Numbered from the stretch's first letter, positions 21,188-32,788 are shown. The stretch is DNA of 64,000 nucleotides from Nitrosospira sp. Nsp11 (GCF_900142705.1 NZ_FRBV01000003.1:208064-272063); one strand, 5' to 3'. The notes: generated by a model from the letters alone, not told the origin. Numbers and translations: made by a program.

Positions 21188-22078
21188 TCAAACCTTCCGG
21201 GTTGACGTTTCAACGCGATTACGCCCGGCCTTTTTTGCTCGATAAAGTGCCTCATCCGCGGCTGAGATGAGCATGCCCGCATCTTCGCTTTGTCCATAGC
21301 CCGTAGCAACGCCCAAGCTCACAGTCATGGGGATTTTTCCGAACCGACTATTAACAGGCTCTGCTCTGATAGAACAACAGACTCTTTCGGCGAGAGCTTC
21401 AGCCTGACTCCCGTCACCACCCAATGCTGTGATCAGAAACTCTTCACCTCCATAGCGTCCGATACGGTCATAACCACGCAACGCAAGTCCCATGCGCCGG
21501 GCTGCCTCTTGCAATACCTCGTCACCTGCCGGATGCCCGTAAGTATCGTTGACTCGCTTGAAGTGATCGAGGTCCGCTACGATAACGCTTATACAGGTAC
21601 CTTGGCGCGATCCCCGTTCCAGCTCCTTTTGAAGATAAGCCATGATTGCGCCTCGATTCCATACGCCGGTCAGATGGTCATGCGTTGCCTGGATATGCAG
21701 CCTGTTGTGTAAGCCCAGTATCCGTTCGGCGACTCGTAGCCGGGCTGCCAGCTGTTCTTCATCGAATGGTTTGGTAATGAAATCATCGGCGCCTGCGTCC
21801 ATGCCTTCAAGATAGCTGCCCTTGCTGTCCAGCGACGTGAGAAGAATAACGTAGGTATATTGCAGGCCAGGTTCTCCACGAATCATCCTGCACAACTGCA
21901 AACCATCAATATTCGGCATCATCCAATCAGATATGAGTAGAGGATACTCGCCCTGTTGCCAGGCTTTCCAAGCCTCGTGCCCATCCTCTACAGCCGTTAC
22001 GGTATGCCCTAATTTTCTGAGGGTAGCGCTGAACAAAAGGCGTGAGGTGGTATCGTCTTCCGCAATGAGTATCTTCAT
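21188..22078 (-). CDS. REC-GGDEF response regulator (diguanylate cyclase)
   Basis: A 296-residue protein with a receiver domain (about 1-125; acidic pair EDD at 6-8, phosphoacceptor in [10 protein letters not shown]) and a GGDEF domain (about 140-296) whose active-site motif reads GGEEF in RYGGEEFLI, a functional variant. This is the PleD/WspR type that makes cyclic di-GMP when phosphorylated. I chose the ATG at 22078 because it overlaps the stop of the upstream hybrid kinase (ATGA at 22075-22078), which points to translational coupling and a shared pathway; a frame reaching 22108 also exists. Confidence 0.92.
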   Translation of the reverse strand: MKILIAEDDTTSRLLFSATLRKLGHTVTAVEDGHEAWKAWQQGEYPLLISDWMMPNIDGLQLCRMIRGEPGLQYTYVILLTSLDSKGSYLEGMDAGADDFITKPFDEEQLAARLRVAERILGLHNRLHIQATHDHLTGVWNRGAIMAYLQKELERGSRQGTCISVIVADLDHFKRVNDTYGHPAGDEVLQEAARRMGLALRGYDRIGRYGGEEFLITALGGDGSQAEALAERVCCSIRAEPVNSRFGKIPMTVSLGVATGYGQSEDAGMLISAADEALYRAKKAGRNRVETSTRKV

Positions 22079-25000
22079 GATTGATCCGTATCTGACAACG
22101 GCGGGCAATTTATACCAGACTCCGCAATCTCGCTCTTAACACGTTCAAATTCGCCTTCGATTTGTTCTATCAAAACCGCAGCTCCGCTCATGCTGCCCGC
22201 TTGACCCAAGAGTTCCAGTTGTTGAGCGATATCTGCCATGTGATGTGCACCGATATTCGCACTGGCGCCTTTGAGAGTGTGGGCGGTCTTGCGCAGAAGT
22301 TCAGGATCGTTTCCATCGAGAGCATTTTGCAGCTTGTCGAGGCGTTCGGCGCCATCGCTCAGGAACGACGTGAATATCTGCCCGATCAAAGATGGCTCCG
22401 TCGCTTCTGCCAATGCATGCAAGCGGGCAATGACTACCGGATTCAATGCGGAGGAGATGCAAGAGAGAGATGAGGAAACTGGAAATGGAGGGCAGTCAGG
22501 CGCATTGGCGTTGCCCGTCTTTTCATCGCCCCTTGTTATGTGCTGTTTGGCTTCACCCTTATCTTGCACGTCTTTACCAGGTACCCAACGTGTCAATGCT
22601 GCGGCAAAATCTTCCTGCCTTACCGGTTTACTGATGTAATCATCCATGCCTGCGAGCAGACACCGTTCTTTATCGCCCTGCATTGCCTGCGCCGTTACCG
22701 CAACGATGGGGAGCCTCGATTTACGGTCGGGCCGGCGACGAATCGCAGCAGTGGTTTCAAAACCGTCCATCTCTGGCATTTCACAATCCATAAATACAAT
22801 ATGATAGAAAAATGCCTCTACCATCTGCATTGCTTCCCGACCACTGGCAGCGACATCTACATTACAGCCCAGATTCCGCAGTATCATTGCTCCGACAATC
22901 TGGTTAGTAGCGTTATCCTCTGCAAGCAGCACACGCGTGCCAGTAAATGGGCGGTCCAGGCTGTGGGCCGTCTGTGTCTCGTGGATGTCAGGGAGGGAAG
23001 ATTGACTAGTGATGAGATTTGTAGATCGCTGGTGGCAGTGTGCGTCCCAGATACTCCCCAGGGTCGACAACAGCTCTGATTGGCGCGCTGGCTTGACCAG
23101 ATAGGCCGCAAAACCGACCTTCTTGAGCCGCTCCCTGATATCGCCTTCTTGTCCCAGTGAACTGAGCATCACCAATTGTATATTTTGGAGCAACGGATCC
23201 GCCTTGATGACTTGGCCTAGCATTTCTCCATCCATCTCCGGCATTTGATAATCAAGGATCGCGATCTGATACGGATCACCCGCGGCATGAGCCTCGCGCA
23301 ACGCCCGGAGTGCTTCCACACCTGATACGCAACTGCCAATGCGCATCTTCCAGACGCGGAGTTGCTCTTGCAGCACCAAACGGTTAGCTGAGTTATCGTC
23401 CACAATCAACACACGAACACGTGCAAGCTCAACATGCGGTCTCGTGTCGACCGGCTGCTCTCTCTGTAAAGGCAGGCGCAGAGTAAACCAGAAGGTCGAT
23501 CCAACGCCAACCCGGCTCTTCGCAGCGATGGTGCCGCCCATCAACTTAACCAATTGCTTGCTGATAGCCAAGCCGAGACCGGTACCTCCGTAACGTCGTG
23601 TAGTGGTATTATCGGCCTGCGTGAATTTGTCGAACAGACTCTCCAGTTTATCTGCCGCGATGCCGAGCCCACTGTCCTCCACGCTTATACGGAGCGAGAC
23701 CTCGTCTTCGCCGAGCTCGTCGGCCTCCACATCGATGAGTACGTGACCCTTGTCAGTAAACTTGATGGCATTGTTGGCCAAATTAGTCAGTATTTGGCGG
23801 ATACGCCCCAGATCGCCAAATACATGGCGCGGCACATCCGGCGGATAACGCACTATTACATTTACATCTTTCTTTCTTGTCGGCTGCATGGCAATCATGC
23901 CCGCCACCTCTTCAACGGCCTGAAGCAGGTCAAATGGAGCGGGCGAAATGACAAGTTTTCCTGCCTCAATCTTTGAAAAATCAAGAACGTCATTGATAAT
24001 GGTCAGGAGTGTTTCGCCGCTCGCGCGTGCCAACCCCGCCAATTCCCGCTGTGGCGACGTTAGTGACGTATTCAAAAGCAGGCCGACTGTGCCGAGCACG
24101 CCATTCATGGGCGTACGGATTTCATGGCTCATATTTGCAAGAAACTCGCTCTTGGCACGGTTCGCCGCCTCTGCTGCTTTTCGAGCTTTCTGCAACTCTA
24201 TCTCAATATTCTTCCTCGCTGTAATATCCTGGCCCGAAAAGTAAAATTCCCGCACATCCGGTATTGTAGCCACGTTCCATAAAACCCAGCGGGAGGAGCC
24301 ATCCTTGCAGCACATCCGGCTTTCAAAGGAAACGGAAATGCCGGTCATGAGCTTATCCAGCTCTGCCGTAGTATCTGCACGTGAGCTGGAGAAGACGAAG
24401 TCTATGAACGGCCGAGACAGCAGTTCCTCCGGTGGATAGCCAGAAACCTTGGCCCAGGCTACGTTCAATCGTTTGAAGTAACCATCGAAGCCGCAGATGG
24501 CAAGAAAGTTGAGAGATTGATTAAAGTAACGGTCTCGTTCAGTTTGAGCGGCAGTAAAGGCACGGGAAAGATTACCGATCTCGTCATTTGAGTCAATCTG
24601 GAAATGAACGGCTTGGTCCACGTCTTTGATATTCCGCGTTTCATCTTCGAGCTGCACAAGACTTTGTACTTTTCGCCGCACAACCCGATACGAAAGAGCG
24701 AGCCAAACCATGAAAAAGGCCAGTGTTAAAAAAATGACACAAGCATAGAAAGTAGAGCGACGCTCGGTGGTAACCACGGCATGGAGCGTGCGCTCATCGA
24801 GCAGATCATCGAATTCGTTCACTACACGCACGATCTCCGCCTTCGCAATATGGTAGTTCTCGTCATGCAAGAGGCCGCGGGCGAACTCGGGATCAGGCAT
24901 TCCCTTCACGTTAAACTCACCGGCTGGATCCTGAAACAGCCCTTTCATTGCATCAAATGCCCTGCCCTCCTGTTTCATCAATAGACGTGAACTGTTTTGG

Positions 25001-25416
25001 GCTTTCTCGAGCTTTGCAAGCTCTGCCGCCGTAAATCCAAGCTCTTCCATTCTCGATCTCAGGGAGAGCTTGCGCCCAGGACCCGGTCGAAAGCCCGCAT
25101 CACCCATTATGAGGTCCCAGTAACCGCGCTCATAGTGCGGCGGGCGCTCGTGGTCGCCGTCGCGGATCGCAACTATATCCAAGTACATTTGCTCAAACTT
25201 TGGGTTGCCAGTGGCCACATAGGCACGAGCCATGTGCGTCAGGTCAGCGGAGGACCGGCGCAACTCATCGGCGACGAGGAAGGAAGCGTAACGAACATTC
25301 AGGGCATCATCCAGTTTCCGGTGCTCCAGGAAGCGAAGCGCAATAAGTAGGGTAAGCAGGGAAATAAGCACCCCTGTCACAAGATAAAATATGTAACTCA
25401 TTTTCCGAATTGTCAT
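22075..25416 (-). CDS. membrane hybrid sensor histidine kinase (HAMP-PAS-HisKA-HATPase-REC-REC-Hpt)
   Basis: A 1113-residue kinase. Two transmembrane helices (about 7-28 and 222-242) enclose a periplasmic sensor region. A HAMP-like linker, a PAS domain, a HisKA domain with the histidine in [13 protein letters not shown] (about residue 430) and an HATPase domain follow. Then come two receiver domains (starting near 670, [13 protein letters not shown], and near 825, [12 protein letters not shown]) and a C-terminal Hpt domain with [13 protein letters not shown] (about 1050). This is a BarA-like phosphorelay in one chain. The ribosome binding site GGAAGGAG before 25416 is strong. The diguanylate cyclase overlapping its stop is the likely output. 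Confidence 0.92.
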   Translation of the reverse strand: MTIRKMSYIFYLVTGVLISLLTLLIALRFLEHRKLDDALNVRYASFLVADELRRSSADLTHMARAYVATGNPKFEQMYLDIVAIRDGDHERPPHYERGYWDLIMGDAGFRPGPGRKLSLRSRMEELGFTAAELAKLEKAQNSSRLLMKQEGRAFDAMKGLFQDPAGEFNVKGMPDPEFARGLLHDENYHIAKAEIVRVVNEFDDLLDERTLHAVVTTERRSTFYACVIFLTLAFFMVWLALSYRVVRRKVQSLVQLEDETRNIKDVDQAVHFQIDSNDEIGNLSRAFTAAQTERDRYFNQSLNFLAICGFDGYFKRLNVAWAKVSGYPPEELLSRPFIDFVFSSSRADTTAELDKLMTGISVSFESRMCCKDGSSRWVLWNVATIPDVREFYFSGQDITARKNIEIELQKARKAAEAANRAKSEFLANMSHEIRTPMNGVLGTVGLLLNTSLTSPQRELAGLARASGETLLTIINDVLDFSKIEAGKLVISPAPFDLLQAVEEVAGMIAMQPTRKKDVNVIVRYPPDVPRHVFGDLGRIRQILTNLANNAIKFTDKGHVLIDVEADELGEDEVSLRISVEDSGLGIAADKLESLFDKFTQADNTTTRRYGGTGLGLAISKQLVKLMGGTIAAKSRVGVGSTFWFTLRLPLQREQPVDTRPHVELARVRVLIVDDNSANRLVLQEQLRVWKMRIGSCVSGVEALRALREAHAAGDPYQIAILDYQMPEMDGEMLGQVIKADPLLQNIQLVMLSSLGQEGDIRERLKKVGFAAYLVKPARQSELLSTLGSIWDAHCHQRSTNLITSQSSLPDIHETQTAHSLDRPFTGTRVLLAEDNATNQIVGAMILRNLGCNVDVAASGREAMQMVEAFFYHIVFMDCEMPEMDGFETTAAIRRRPDRKSRLPIVAVTAQAMQGDKERCLLAGMDDYISKPVRQEDFAAALTRWVPGKDVQDKGEAKQHITRGDEKTGNANAPDCPPFPVSSSLSCISSALNPVVIARLHALAEATEPSLIGQIFTSFLSDGAERLDKLQNALDGNDPELLRKTAHTLKGASANIGAHHMADIAQQLELLGQAGSMSGAAVLIEQIEGEFERVKSEIAESGINCPPLSDTDQS

Positions 25417-25948
25417 TAATCTCCTTCCGTTTTGCTCTGGCTCCGCCGAGCTGCCTGCTGCGCGTGGACTTGTGATCTAAAGTGGCTCAGTTATTAACGG
25501 ATGTCTAATTCGAATCTTGTGCAGATTTGCGCGGACGGAAGCAACTACGGCTGATTTCTCGGGTGGCATCCCAACCGTGACGTGACAACAGCCCGCAACG
25601 GATCGGTTATATGCTTGGCCGCTGTACTTAACCTGAACATGGCGATGGTGGCGTCGCTAGCCGCCAGCTATTTATCGCACCGCTGGTAAAAACCGGCTTA
25701 TCGAAGTCTTGGCAAAGGAGATTTCGCCTGAGATCGCTTGTACCCCTGACCAAACTCAAAGGTGAATTGACCAATTTCGCCGGTGCGAAAATACTCGCGT
25801 TGCCTGGGCCGAAAAATCTCAGGCTGAACGGCTAACGGAATAATCTTGAACTGGACATTGACTCCAAGGACGGGGCTTGCACTTGAACTGATCGGCTCTT
25901 GCCGTTTGCTCGGCAGTATACAAAACGCAGAGTCGGGGGTTATATCGT
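25417..25948. other. 532-base intergenic region with nothing recognised
   Basis: It lies between the hybrid kinase start and the S9 peptidase stop. I see no convincing gene, repeat or hairpin; the frames are short and broken. It must hold the promoter of the hybrid kinase, but no standard hexamer pair stands out. Confidence 0.5.
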
Positions 25949-27799
25949 CTATTTTCCGTCTTTCACGATATCATTACCTTTCAGATACTTATCCAAAAAT
26001 TCCAGTATCCGGCGGTTGGCCTCGATCTGATTCTTCTTCTTGGTGAAGCTGTGGCCTTCATCCGGAAAAACGATATATTCCACCGGGACATTATTTTTTT
26101 TGACAGCTTCCACGATCTCATCGCTCTCCGCTTTGACCACGCGAGGATCGTTGGCGCCCTGGATAACCATTAAAGGCTTTCTTATTTCCTTGGCGTGAAA
26201 AAGCGGCGAGGTTGCAACGAGGATATCGATGTCATTCACAGGATCACCAATCTCATCATAAATTGCTTTACGGACCGATTCCCAGTAGAGAGGTATGCTC
26301 GCCAGCGTTCGCAGCCAGTTGCTCACTCCAAAAATATCAACGCCCACTTTAAAAGCCTCGGGACGAAACGCCAACGCTGAAAGCGTCATATAACCGCCAT
26401 AGCTCGCACCCATGATGCCGATGCGTTCATGGTCGATGTAGCCGAGGCTGGCTAGAAAGGTCTTGGCCTCTATACAATCCCACAGGGGCTCGCGCCCGTG
26501 CTTGCGATTAGCGGCGGTAAAAAAAGTTTTGCCATATCCCGAACTGCCACGGTTGTTGATCCCCAGCACCGCATAGCCGTGGTTTGCGAGATACTGGATC
26601 TGCGCGTTATATCCGCGCATCGTCTGCCCGCCGGGGCCGCCATGGACATAAATAATGGCGGGCACTTTGTTTGCCGCAGAGGCTTCGTGCGGCTTGTAAT
26701 AAATTGAAGGTATTATCATTCCATCGAAAGACCTGAAACGGACCACCTGCGCCTCCACCAAGTCCAAGGGGTCGATTTCCTTGCTCAAGCTCTGGGTGAG
26801 CTGTTGCAACTGCCCCGTATTGAAATCGTGGACGAACAGGTTATCGGGAGAGCGGTCTCCATTCACATAGAACGCCATCCGTGCGCCACTCTGCGAAAAA
26901 ACGACGCCCCGGATTTCTCCCTCAGGCAGTGCCGGGAGAGCCAAGGGTTTCTCTTCCTCTTCTGTGCCCTCACCCGCCATAATCTCCACAATCCGAACCA
27001 CCACACTGCCGTCCTGATTGATGGCGGTAACCCGAAACCGTCCATTCCGGGAGAAATAGGTGCTGATCACATTCCAATCGGCGCTTTCATGATCTCTGAC
27101 CACGCCGGTGGTCAAGTCATAGGTGCACAAACGCTTGAACTCGCTTCCCTCATTGGTGAGAAAAAACAGTTTTTGCGAGGCCGGGTCAAAAGTCTCGGCT
27201 TGCAAGCTAATGGCGCCCTCATGCGGGGTCAGGTGTTTTACCTGTTGCCGGGCGGCATCAAACAGGTAAATATCGCTATCGGAAGTGGTATTGGCCCTGT
27301 TCAGTGCAATCCATCGCTCATCGCGGCTGATGGGGCCAAGGTCGAATCCTTCCTCATTCCTGTATATTAAAACGCGAGCATAAGTCGCGGCATCATAGCG
27401 ATACAGATCGAAAAACCTGGGATCACGCTCATTGCTGGAAACAAAAAACGCGCTTCCATCCGGCCTCCACCCCATGAATTGCGCCTTGAGCCCGTGTCCC
27501 GGCGTCAGATCTTTTTCCGACCCATCCGGAGCAAGCAGAAAAAGATGATAATTTTCATCGCCGCCTTGGTCCCTGGTAAAAAGCACCCGGTCATCGTGGG
27601 GAAAAAAGCTGACGGAAAATGTACTGTCCGATGCGGACCGGGTCAGAGGCTCTCGCTTGCCCCCCTCTACCGGCAGCGTGTAGACGTTGAAAATACCTGA
27701 TGCATTGCTGCTGAAAAGAATACGCTTCTCGTCAGCGCTGAACGAGGCGCCGGCTATAGAAATAGTCGCCATGAACTGCTCTATGGTATAGCGTTTCAT
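25949..27799 (-). CDS. S9-family prolyl oligopeptidase / acylaminoacyl-peptidase-like protein
   Basis: A 616-residue protein. The N-terminal two thirds is a beta-propeller with repeated strand-turn units (for example FSADEKRILFSSNASGIFN), and the C-terminal third is an alpha/beta hydrolase with the nucleophile elbow GASYGG, a later acidic loop GANDPRV and the histidine in DEGHSF. It has no clear signal peptide. The start is uncertain: the ATG at 27799 (MKRYTIEQF) is used here, but the frame continues upstream to a GTG at 27901 and the added residues ARIPINEVHPY may belong to the protein. It probably cleaves short peptides in the cytoplasm and is transcribed alone. Confidence 0.85.
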   Translation of the reverse strand: MKRYTIEQFMATISIAGASFSADEKRILFSSNASGIFNVYTLPVEGGKREPLTRSASDSTFSVSFFPHDDRVLFTRDQGGDENYHLFLLAPDGSEKDLTPGHGLKAQFMGWRPDGSAFFVSSNERDPRFFDLYRYDAATYARVLIYRNEEGFDLGPISRDERWIALNRANTTSDSDIYLFDAARQQVKHLTPHEGAISLQAETFDPASQKLFFLTNEGSEFKRLCTYDLTTGVVRDHESADWNVISTYFSRNGRFRVTAINQDGSVVVRIVEIMAGEGTEEEEKPLALPALPEGEIRGVVFSQSGARMAFYVNGDRSPDNLFVHDFNTGQLQQLTQSLSKEIDPLDLVEAQVVRFRSFDGMIIPSIYYKPHEASAANKVPAIIYVHGGPGGQTMRGYNAQIQYLANHGYAVLGINNRGSSGYGKTFFTAANRKHGREPLWDCIEAKTFLASLGYIDHERIGIMGASYGGYMTLSALAFRPEAFKVGVDIFGVSNWLRTLASIPLYWESVRKAIYDEIGDPVNDIDILVATSPLFHAKEIRKPLMVIQGANDPRVVKAESDEIVEAVKKNNVPVEYIVFPDEGHSFTKKKNQIEANRRILEFLDKYLKGNDIVKDGK

Positions 27800-28088
27800 G
27801 TAAGGATGGACCTCATTGATGGGTATGCGTGCATTCTCAAGCGCATAAGCAGCGTAAAAATTTTGTCGGAAAAATGAAGCACGCCGTATTGGCGCCAACA
27901 CAAGAGCTTTACAGGATATGCATCAGCGCTTTTATGCTTGTGCGACTATAGGCTTCAGGTAGTCGGTCAAAACATTTGCCCTTTTTATGGAAGCGAACAT
28001 CCGGATTGCGCCAATATAAAACGGCTGGCCGCGCCGTGGTAAATGAAAATGCACAAATAATTTTCAGATAGAGTATCTTTTAGTAATC

Positions 28089-29800
28089 ATGAAGGCAAAC
28101 GAGGCGATGGAAACCGAAGTTTCCGGCATGGATGATTCGCTACCGGACCAGAGCAGCCTGGAGGAGAGTCTTCACGAAGTATTCGGGCTGCATCACCTGA
28201 GACCCGGTCAGAAGGAAGTCATTCAGAGTGTACTGAATGGGCGAGATACGCTTGCGGTAATGCCTACTGGCAGCGGTAAATCCCTTTGCTACCAACTCCC
28301 CGCCTTAAACTTGCCAGGCACCGCCATTGTCGTGTCTCCCTTGATTTCGCTGATGAAAGATCAGGCCGAGAAACTTGAAGAGGTCGGGGTCGACGCGGCA
28401 CAGGTCAACAGCACGCTTAATGCACATGAAGAGTCGGAGACGCTGCAAAACATTCGCAGGTCGCAGAGTGAAGTCGTATTCGTCACACCCGAACGCCTGT
28501 CCAATCCGGATTTTATCGCCAACCTGCAACACATCGCCATAAACCTCTTTGTTGTGGACGAAGCCCATTGTATTTCGCAATGGGGCCATGACTTCCGTCC
28601 GGCTTATCTCGGGTTGGGAGATGTGATCAAGGCACTGGGCAACCCGCCTGTGCTTGCCCTGACCGCCACGGCTACACCCGAGGTGATCGACGATATTGCG
28701 CAGCAGCTTGGGCGCAGCCCCATGCATATTGTCAACACAGGCATTTATCGGCCAAACCTGCAATATCGGGTGATACATGCCACGAGCGTAGAAGAAAAAC
28801 TGAAGAAGTTGCAAAACCTGATCCAGGAGAGCGAGGAAAGCGGAATCATTTATACCGCCACCGTAAAAGCGGCAGAGGAAGTGATGGCCGCGCTTCAGGC
28901 GACGGGCGCCAGCGTTGCACTCTACCACGGGCGCCTTTCAAGAAAAAAACGCAGCGAAAACCAGGAAGAATTCATGGAAGGCCGAAGCAGGATCATGGTG
29001 GCGACCAGCGCATTCGGCATGGGAATTGACAAGCCTGATATCCGGTTTGTGGTGCACTTCCAGATGCCCGGGAATCTGGAAGCATATTATCAGGAGTCCG
29101 GCCGCGCCGGACGCGATGGAAAAACGGCGGCATCACGCTGCTTTATGACGTCCAGGGCAAGCGGATACAGCAGTTTTTTCTGGCACGCCATCATCCTGGA
29201 CGAGAGGAATTGCACCAGATATATAAAGCAATACAAAAGCTCCTGGTGGAGCAAGAAACGGTTGAGTTCGAGCAGTTGCGTGAGCAAACCGGCCATCCCT
29301 CGGTTCGGAGGCTCCAGGTGATACTACAGCTCCTGGAAGAGGGCGGCATAGTCAGGCGGGACAAGCAACTGGGCTATCACCTGGAGAAAAAAGATGCCAA
29401 AACCGAAGACCTGGTTCAGCTTGCCGAGGCTGCGGGCAGGAAAGGCGACCATGACCGGCAGGCACTGGAACGCATGGTTTTCTATGCACAAAGCGGATTT
29501 TGCCGATGGAAGGTTCTGCTGGAATATTTCAATGAGGAAGCGGAATGGGACCATTGCGGACATTGCGATAATTGCATGAATCCGCCGGAAAAAGCGTTGT
29601 TACCGCTTCCCACTTCCGACCAGGAGGCAAGCGCGGTAGCGAAGCCTGCGTCAACGCCCTCGTTCCCTGCGGGCGCGATGGTCAAGGTTCCAAAAGTGGG
29701 AAAAGGTCAGATCCTCAGTAGCACAGATGAGATGGTTACAATCATTTTTCCGGATAGCCAGAAGCGAACCTTTTTGAAGAACCATGTGGAATTGCTCTGA
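28089..29800 (+). pseudogene. RecQ-type ATP-dependent DNA helicase interrupted by a one-base loss
   Basis: The first frame (28089 to about 29125) encodes the two helicase domains: Walker A MPTGSGKS, the DEAH box [17 protein letters not shown] near residue 155 and the motif [11 protein letters not shown]. In the A5 tract at 29120-29124 the frame breaks; the next frame continues perfectly as [18 protein letters not shown] and runs to 29800 with the RecQ zinc-binding cysteines (FCRW and HCGHCDNC) and a short C-terminal domain I do not recognise. One added A would restore a protein of about 570 residues. As written, the product stops at 29321 with an unrelated tail. The family unwinds 3'-5' DNA in recombination repair. 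Confidence 0.85.
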
Positions 29801-30123
29801 AACGGAATGTGGAAGCCATGGACGTGGACGGAGCGGAGTCATGAGCAGGTAATTTTGTGGCCGGATGACGATGGCTTATCGAGTATCTGCCCTGTAAATG
29901 CCTTTCTTTCCGGTGCCGCTTTGGCTTCGCGGGATTATTTTCGCCTATCGGCTCTCTGAACCGAGCTGAAGGAGCTATTGTCAAACGCAACAATCACGCC
30001 TGCCAACACCTGCCAGTGCCAGAGCGAGTCCCGGCGTATGGATAAGGGATCAGACCTGGCGGGGTGATTAAACAGAATTGCAGGCGCATGTCCCAGCGCT
30101 CGATCAAAGTGAGGAAGAGCATC
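29801..30123. other. 323-base gap after the RecQ-type gene
   Basis: No recognisable gene, hairpin or repeat. A frame of about 50 codons begins near 29809, just after the helicase stop, but shows no family and no ribosome binding site, so I do not call it. Confidence 0.4.
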
Positions 30124-30711
30124 ATGCTGAACGATCCTTCGGTTCTGATACTGATGTACTTCATCCTGCCCGTCTGGTTGCTCGCAGGTTGCGCCGACTG
30201 GCTGTGCCATCGCGCCTCGCATATCGAGACGACGACCGGCGCCAAGGAATCGATGCTCCACCTCCTCATGTTTGCCGAGATCGGCGTGCCATTGCTTGCC
30301 GCGATCTTCCTGCAGATAAACGCCGGCATCATCGCCCTCATGATTGCCGCTTTCTTCGTCCATGAGGCCACCGCACTTTGGGACGTCAGTTATGCGGTCA
30401 CGGCGCGGAATGTGACGCCTATCGAACAGCATATCCACAGTTTCCTGGAGATGATCCCGCTAATGGCGATCCTGTTTATTGTCTCGCTTCATTGGGGTCA
30501 GTTCCAGGCGCTCTTCGGCTTTGGCTCCGAAACGGCTCGCTTCGACCTCAACTGGAAGGAGGAGCCATTGCCGGCAACCTATGTGATTTCCATTATGGCG
30601 GTCATCCTTACGTTCGAGCTCATACCTTATATCGAAGAGTTTTTCCGTGGACTGCGGGCCAATCATGGCGCGCTGGTTCCGCCAAAAGCCCGTGTGCATA
30701 AAAGCCGCTGA
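30124..30711 (+). CDS. conserved polytopic membrane protein of unknown function
   Basis: A 195-residue protein with about five hydrophobic helices. The conserved-looking feature is CADWLCHRASHIE after the first helix, plus scattered histidines and acidic residues in or beside helices (FVHEATALWD, IEQHIHSFLEMIP) that could bind a metal; this is inference. The ATG at 30124 is preceded by GAGGAAG at good spacing. An upstream in-frame start at 30064 would add 20 charged residues without support. It converges with the O-methyltransferase gene. Confidence 0.7.
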   Translation: MLNDPSVLILMYFILPVWLLAGCADWLCHRASHIETTTGAKESMLHLLMFAEIGVPLLAAIFLQINAGIIALMIAAFFVHEATALWDVSYAVTARNVTPIEQHIHSFLEMIPLMAILFIVSLHWGQFQALFGFGSETARFDLNWKEEPLPATYVISIMAVILTFELIPYIEEFFRGLRANHGALVPPKARVHKSR

Positions 30712-30774
30712 GCTGCTCGCCACTGCGCCCCCCGGATGGGCTGCCCGATATTGGCTGCGGCCGGAGGCAACGGT

Positions 30775-31788
30775 TTATTTGATCCCGACCACCATCGAGT
30801 CCGCTCCGGTCAACGGTTCTACACGCGTGGCGGAAAAGCCGGCTTCCTCCATCCATCCTTTGCAATCGGCGCCTGTGTAATCGAAGCCTCCCGGCGTCTC
30901 CAACAGCATGTTCAGGCTCATCATTAATCCAAATGCATTCTTTGAACGGTCATCGTCGATGATGGAATCATAAACGATGAGCGCACCGCCTGCGGGAAGC
31001 GCAGCATACGCCTTGCGGATGAGCATTTTTTTTGTGGGCAGGTCCCAGTCATGCAGGATATGCCCCATCAGCACGACGTCTGCCTTGGGCAGGTCATCCT
31101 TAAAAAAATCGCCAGATAAGAACACGACCCGGTCCGCGACACCAGTCGCCACGGCATACTGCTGAAAGACCGGTTCAACTTCCGCACGGTCGAATCCCAG
31201 GCCGCGCAAGTGAGGGTTCACAAGCGCGATCTGCACAGCGAGGTCCCCCTGTGCGGTACCGATATCGACGAAGGTCTGGTACCTTTGCCATGGGAAAGAG
31301 CTCGCGATAACCGTATTGGACGCATGGCTGATGCCGGTCATGGCCCTAAGAAACTCGCTCAAGCCTGCAGCATCGGCATAAAGAGTCTCGAAAAGATCCG
31401 CTTCGTTATTCTTGCATTCGTTTTGCGGTTGACCGGTACGAAGCGCTTCAGTCAAGTTGTTCCAGATCGGGTAGAGGCGTCGGTTTGCCATCTCAAGGAT
31501 GCCGCCAATGTATGAGAGTTTCTTCCGGTCGAGATACAGGTCCGTTTCCGGCGTATTGCTATAACGGTCGCCCTCCCGTTTCAAGAAGCCAAGTGCTACG
31601 AGGGTATCAAGAAAATCACGCGACGCGCGGGGATGCAGGCCCAGCCGTTCTTGAAGTGAAGCAAGGCTCGCCGAGCCTTGCGCCAGTTCCGTAAAAACCC
31701 CTATCTCCACAGCACATAGCAAAGTTTTCGCTGGCCAGAAGGCCATGCCGGTCTGCAAAATATTTTCGGGAGTAAGCTGCTTTTCCAT
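30775..31788 (-). CDS. SAM-dependent O-methyltransferase (COMT / acetylserotonin methyltransferase-like)
   Basis: A 337-residue protein with an N-terminal winged-helix dimerisation domain (about 10-100) and a C-terminal Rossmann methyltransferase domain. The SAM motif [16 protein letters not shown] (about 168-183) and [19 protein letters not shown], which contains the catalytic-histidine region of the family, are clear. These enzymes methylate hydroxyl groups of small aromatic or polyketide-like molecules. No biosynthetic partner is adjacent, so the substrate is unknown. Confidence 0.85.
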   Translation of the reverse strand: MEKQLTPENILQTGMAFWPAKTLLCAVEIGVFTELAQGSASLASLQERLGLHPRASRDFLDTLVALGFLKREGDRYSNTPETDLYLDRKKLSYIGGILEMANRRLYPIWNNLTEALRTGQPQNECKNNEADLFETLYADAAGLSEFLRAMTGISHASNTVIASSFPWQRYQTFVDIGTAQGDLAVQIALVNPHLRGLGFDRAEVEPVFQQYAVATGVADRVVFLSGDFFKDDLPKADVVLMGHILHDWDLPTKKMLIRKAYAALPAGGALIVYDSIIDDDRSKNAFGLMMSLNMLLETPGGFDYTGADCKGWMEEAGFSATRVEPLTGADSMVVGIK

Positions 31789-32004
31789 TGAGTCTCCGGA
31801 TAGGAAAAATAACGATTACGGGAAGCTAAAGCCTTCCAGATTGGCTGCGCTTCAGCTGCACCTGCAGGCCTTCATTACTCTGCTACACCGCTGTCGGACT
31901 TTTTTATATTCGCACCACGACATCCGGCTAACCATGAGTGCCAACGCTGAAACCCGATAGTTAAATCGCGATAGTTCAATTGCCAAAGCGCGACAAGTTA
32001 AGTA

Positions 32005-32310
32005 TCAGGTAGCATCCTTACATTTTATTTCCCATAAAAGCTCCCTGGTTGCAGATTCCGCTTCGATCGGTTGCAAAATCACCGGCGTTTGCTCATTAAT
32101 GAGTATGTATTCTGATTTACAAATCTTATTAGCCCGGTTCGTCAATGTTCTGATCGCCCAATCCCGACTTATTTGACAAGGTTTATAATTAGTCTTGATG
32201 AAATAGTGCGTCCCATCATTTAATTTCTTTGAAGTCTGCTCATACTCGGGTGCGCTAGCACAACCCGCAAACAAAGAGGCCACCAGCAAAACTGTTACGA
32301 CAGCTTTCAT
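32005..32310 (-). CDS. small lipoprotein of unknown function
   Basis: A 101-residue protein with a lipoprotein signal (VASLFAGC, cysteine at residue 17) and three further cysteines that could form disulfides. I recognise no family. AAGGAGAAG stands before the start codon. Two small frames follow upstream on the same strand, so it may end a short operon. Confidence 0.65.
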   Translation of the reverse strand: MKAVVTVLLVASLFAGCASAPEYEQTSKKLNDGTHYFIKTNYKPCQISRDWAIRTLTNRANKICKSEYILINEQTPVILQPIEAESATRELLWEIKCKDAT

Positions 32311-32327
32311 ACTTCTCCTTTCAAAAT

Positions 32328-32477
32328 TTAATAGCCCGGTTCATGGTCCTGCTGGCGGTCCCGGTCGTATTCCCGTTCATGGCGTTTCGCTTCACTGGAC
32401 CCCACGCTAATTCTTCCTGCGGTCGTATTGCCGCTCGGTCGACTCATAGAACCAATTACAGATTTCCCACCGATCAT
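32328..32477 (-). CDS. possible small hydrophilic protein
   Basis: A 49-residue frame starting at an ATG one base after the TAG of the next gene upstream (TAGCATG), a spacing that would allow coupled translation. The C-terminal half is very charged (KRHEREYDRDRQQDHEPGY). There is no known domain. A longer version of the same frame, starting at 32558, overlaps the upstream gene. Confidence 0.3.
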   Translation of the reverse strand: MIGGKSVIGSMSRPSGNTTAGRISVGSSEAKRHEREYDRDRQQDHEPGY

Positions 32478-32478
32478 G

Positions 32479-32679
32479 CTATTCGAGAAGCTCGCGCCAT
32501 GTCGCGTGTGGAAGAGGTTTGTAATCGTTAAGATCGTGTGACCGGTCCGGATAGTCAACCTTCAGTCTCTCCACCGCCAGGTCGATTGCTTCATCCAGCC
32601 ATTGTGCCATAACAGTGATTGGACCGGCCGGGGCCTCGGATGGGTCGATCGGATGAAATGTGATCTTGTATTCGCGCAT
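32479..32679 (-). CDS. small hypothetical protein
   Basis: A 66-residue acidic protein (MREYKITFHPIDPSEAPAGP at the N-terminus) with an amphipathic helix around WLDEAIDLAVERL. It starts at the second of two adjacent ATG codons, six bases after AGGAG, which is why I shortened the 83-codon frame. Function unknown; it has no signal or membrane segment. Confidence 0.5.
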   Translation of the reverse strand: MREYKITFHPIDPSEAPAGPITVMAQWLDEAIDLAVERLKVDYPDRSHDLNDYKPLPHATWRELLE

Positions 32680-32765
32680 CATTATCTCCTTATCTAGCAA
32701 CCTGTCGGACTTAAAGGAAATCGGCTGCAAAAGCGTCTGGCCGGTTCATATTTCGCCGCTTTTTC

Positions 32766-32788
32766 GGCCAATAGAATAACTATTGGCC
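32766..32788. other. perfect hairpin GGCCAATAG / CTATTGGCC
   Basis: Nine-base perfect arms (32766-32774 and 32780-32788) with loop AATAA. There is no T-run on either side, and no gene ends nearby on the plus strand. It lies about 90 bases upstream of the small hypothetical gene on the minus strand, so an operator or a leftover mobile-element end are both possible. Confidence 0.45.
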
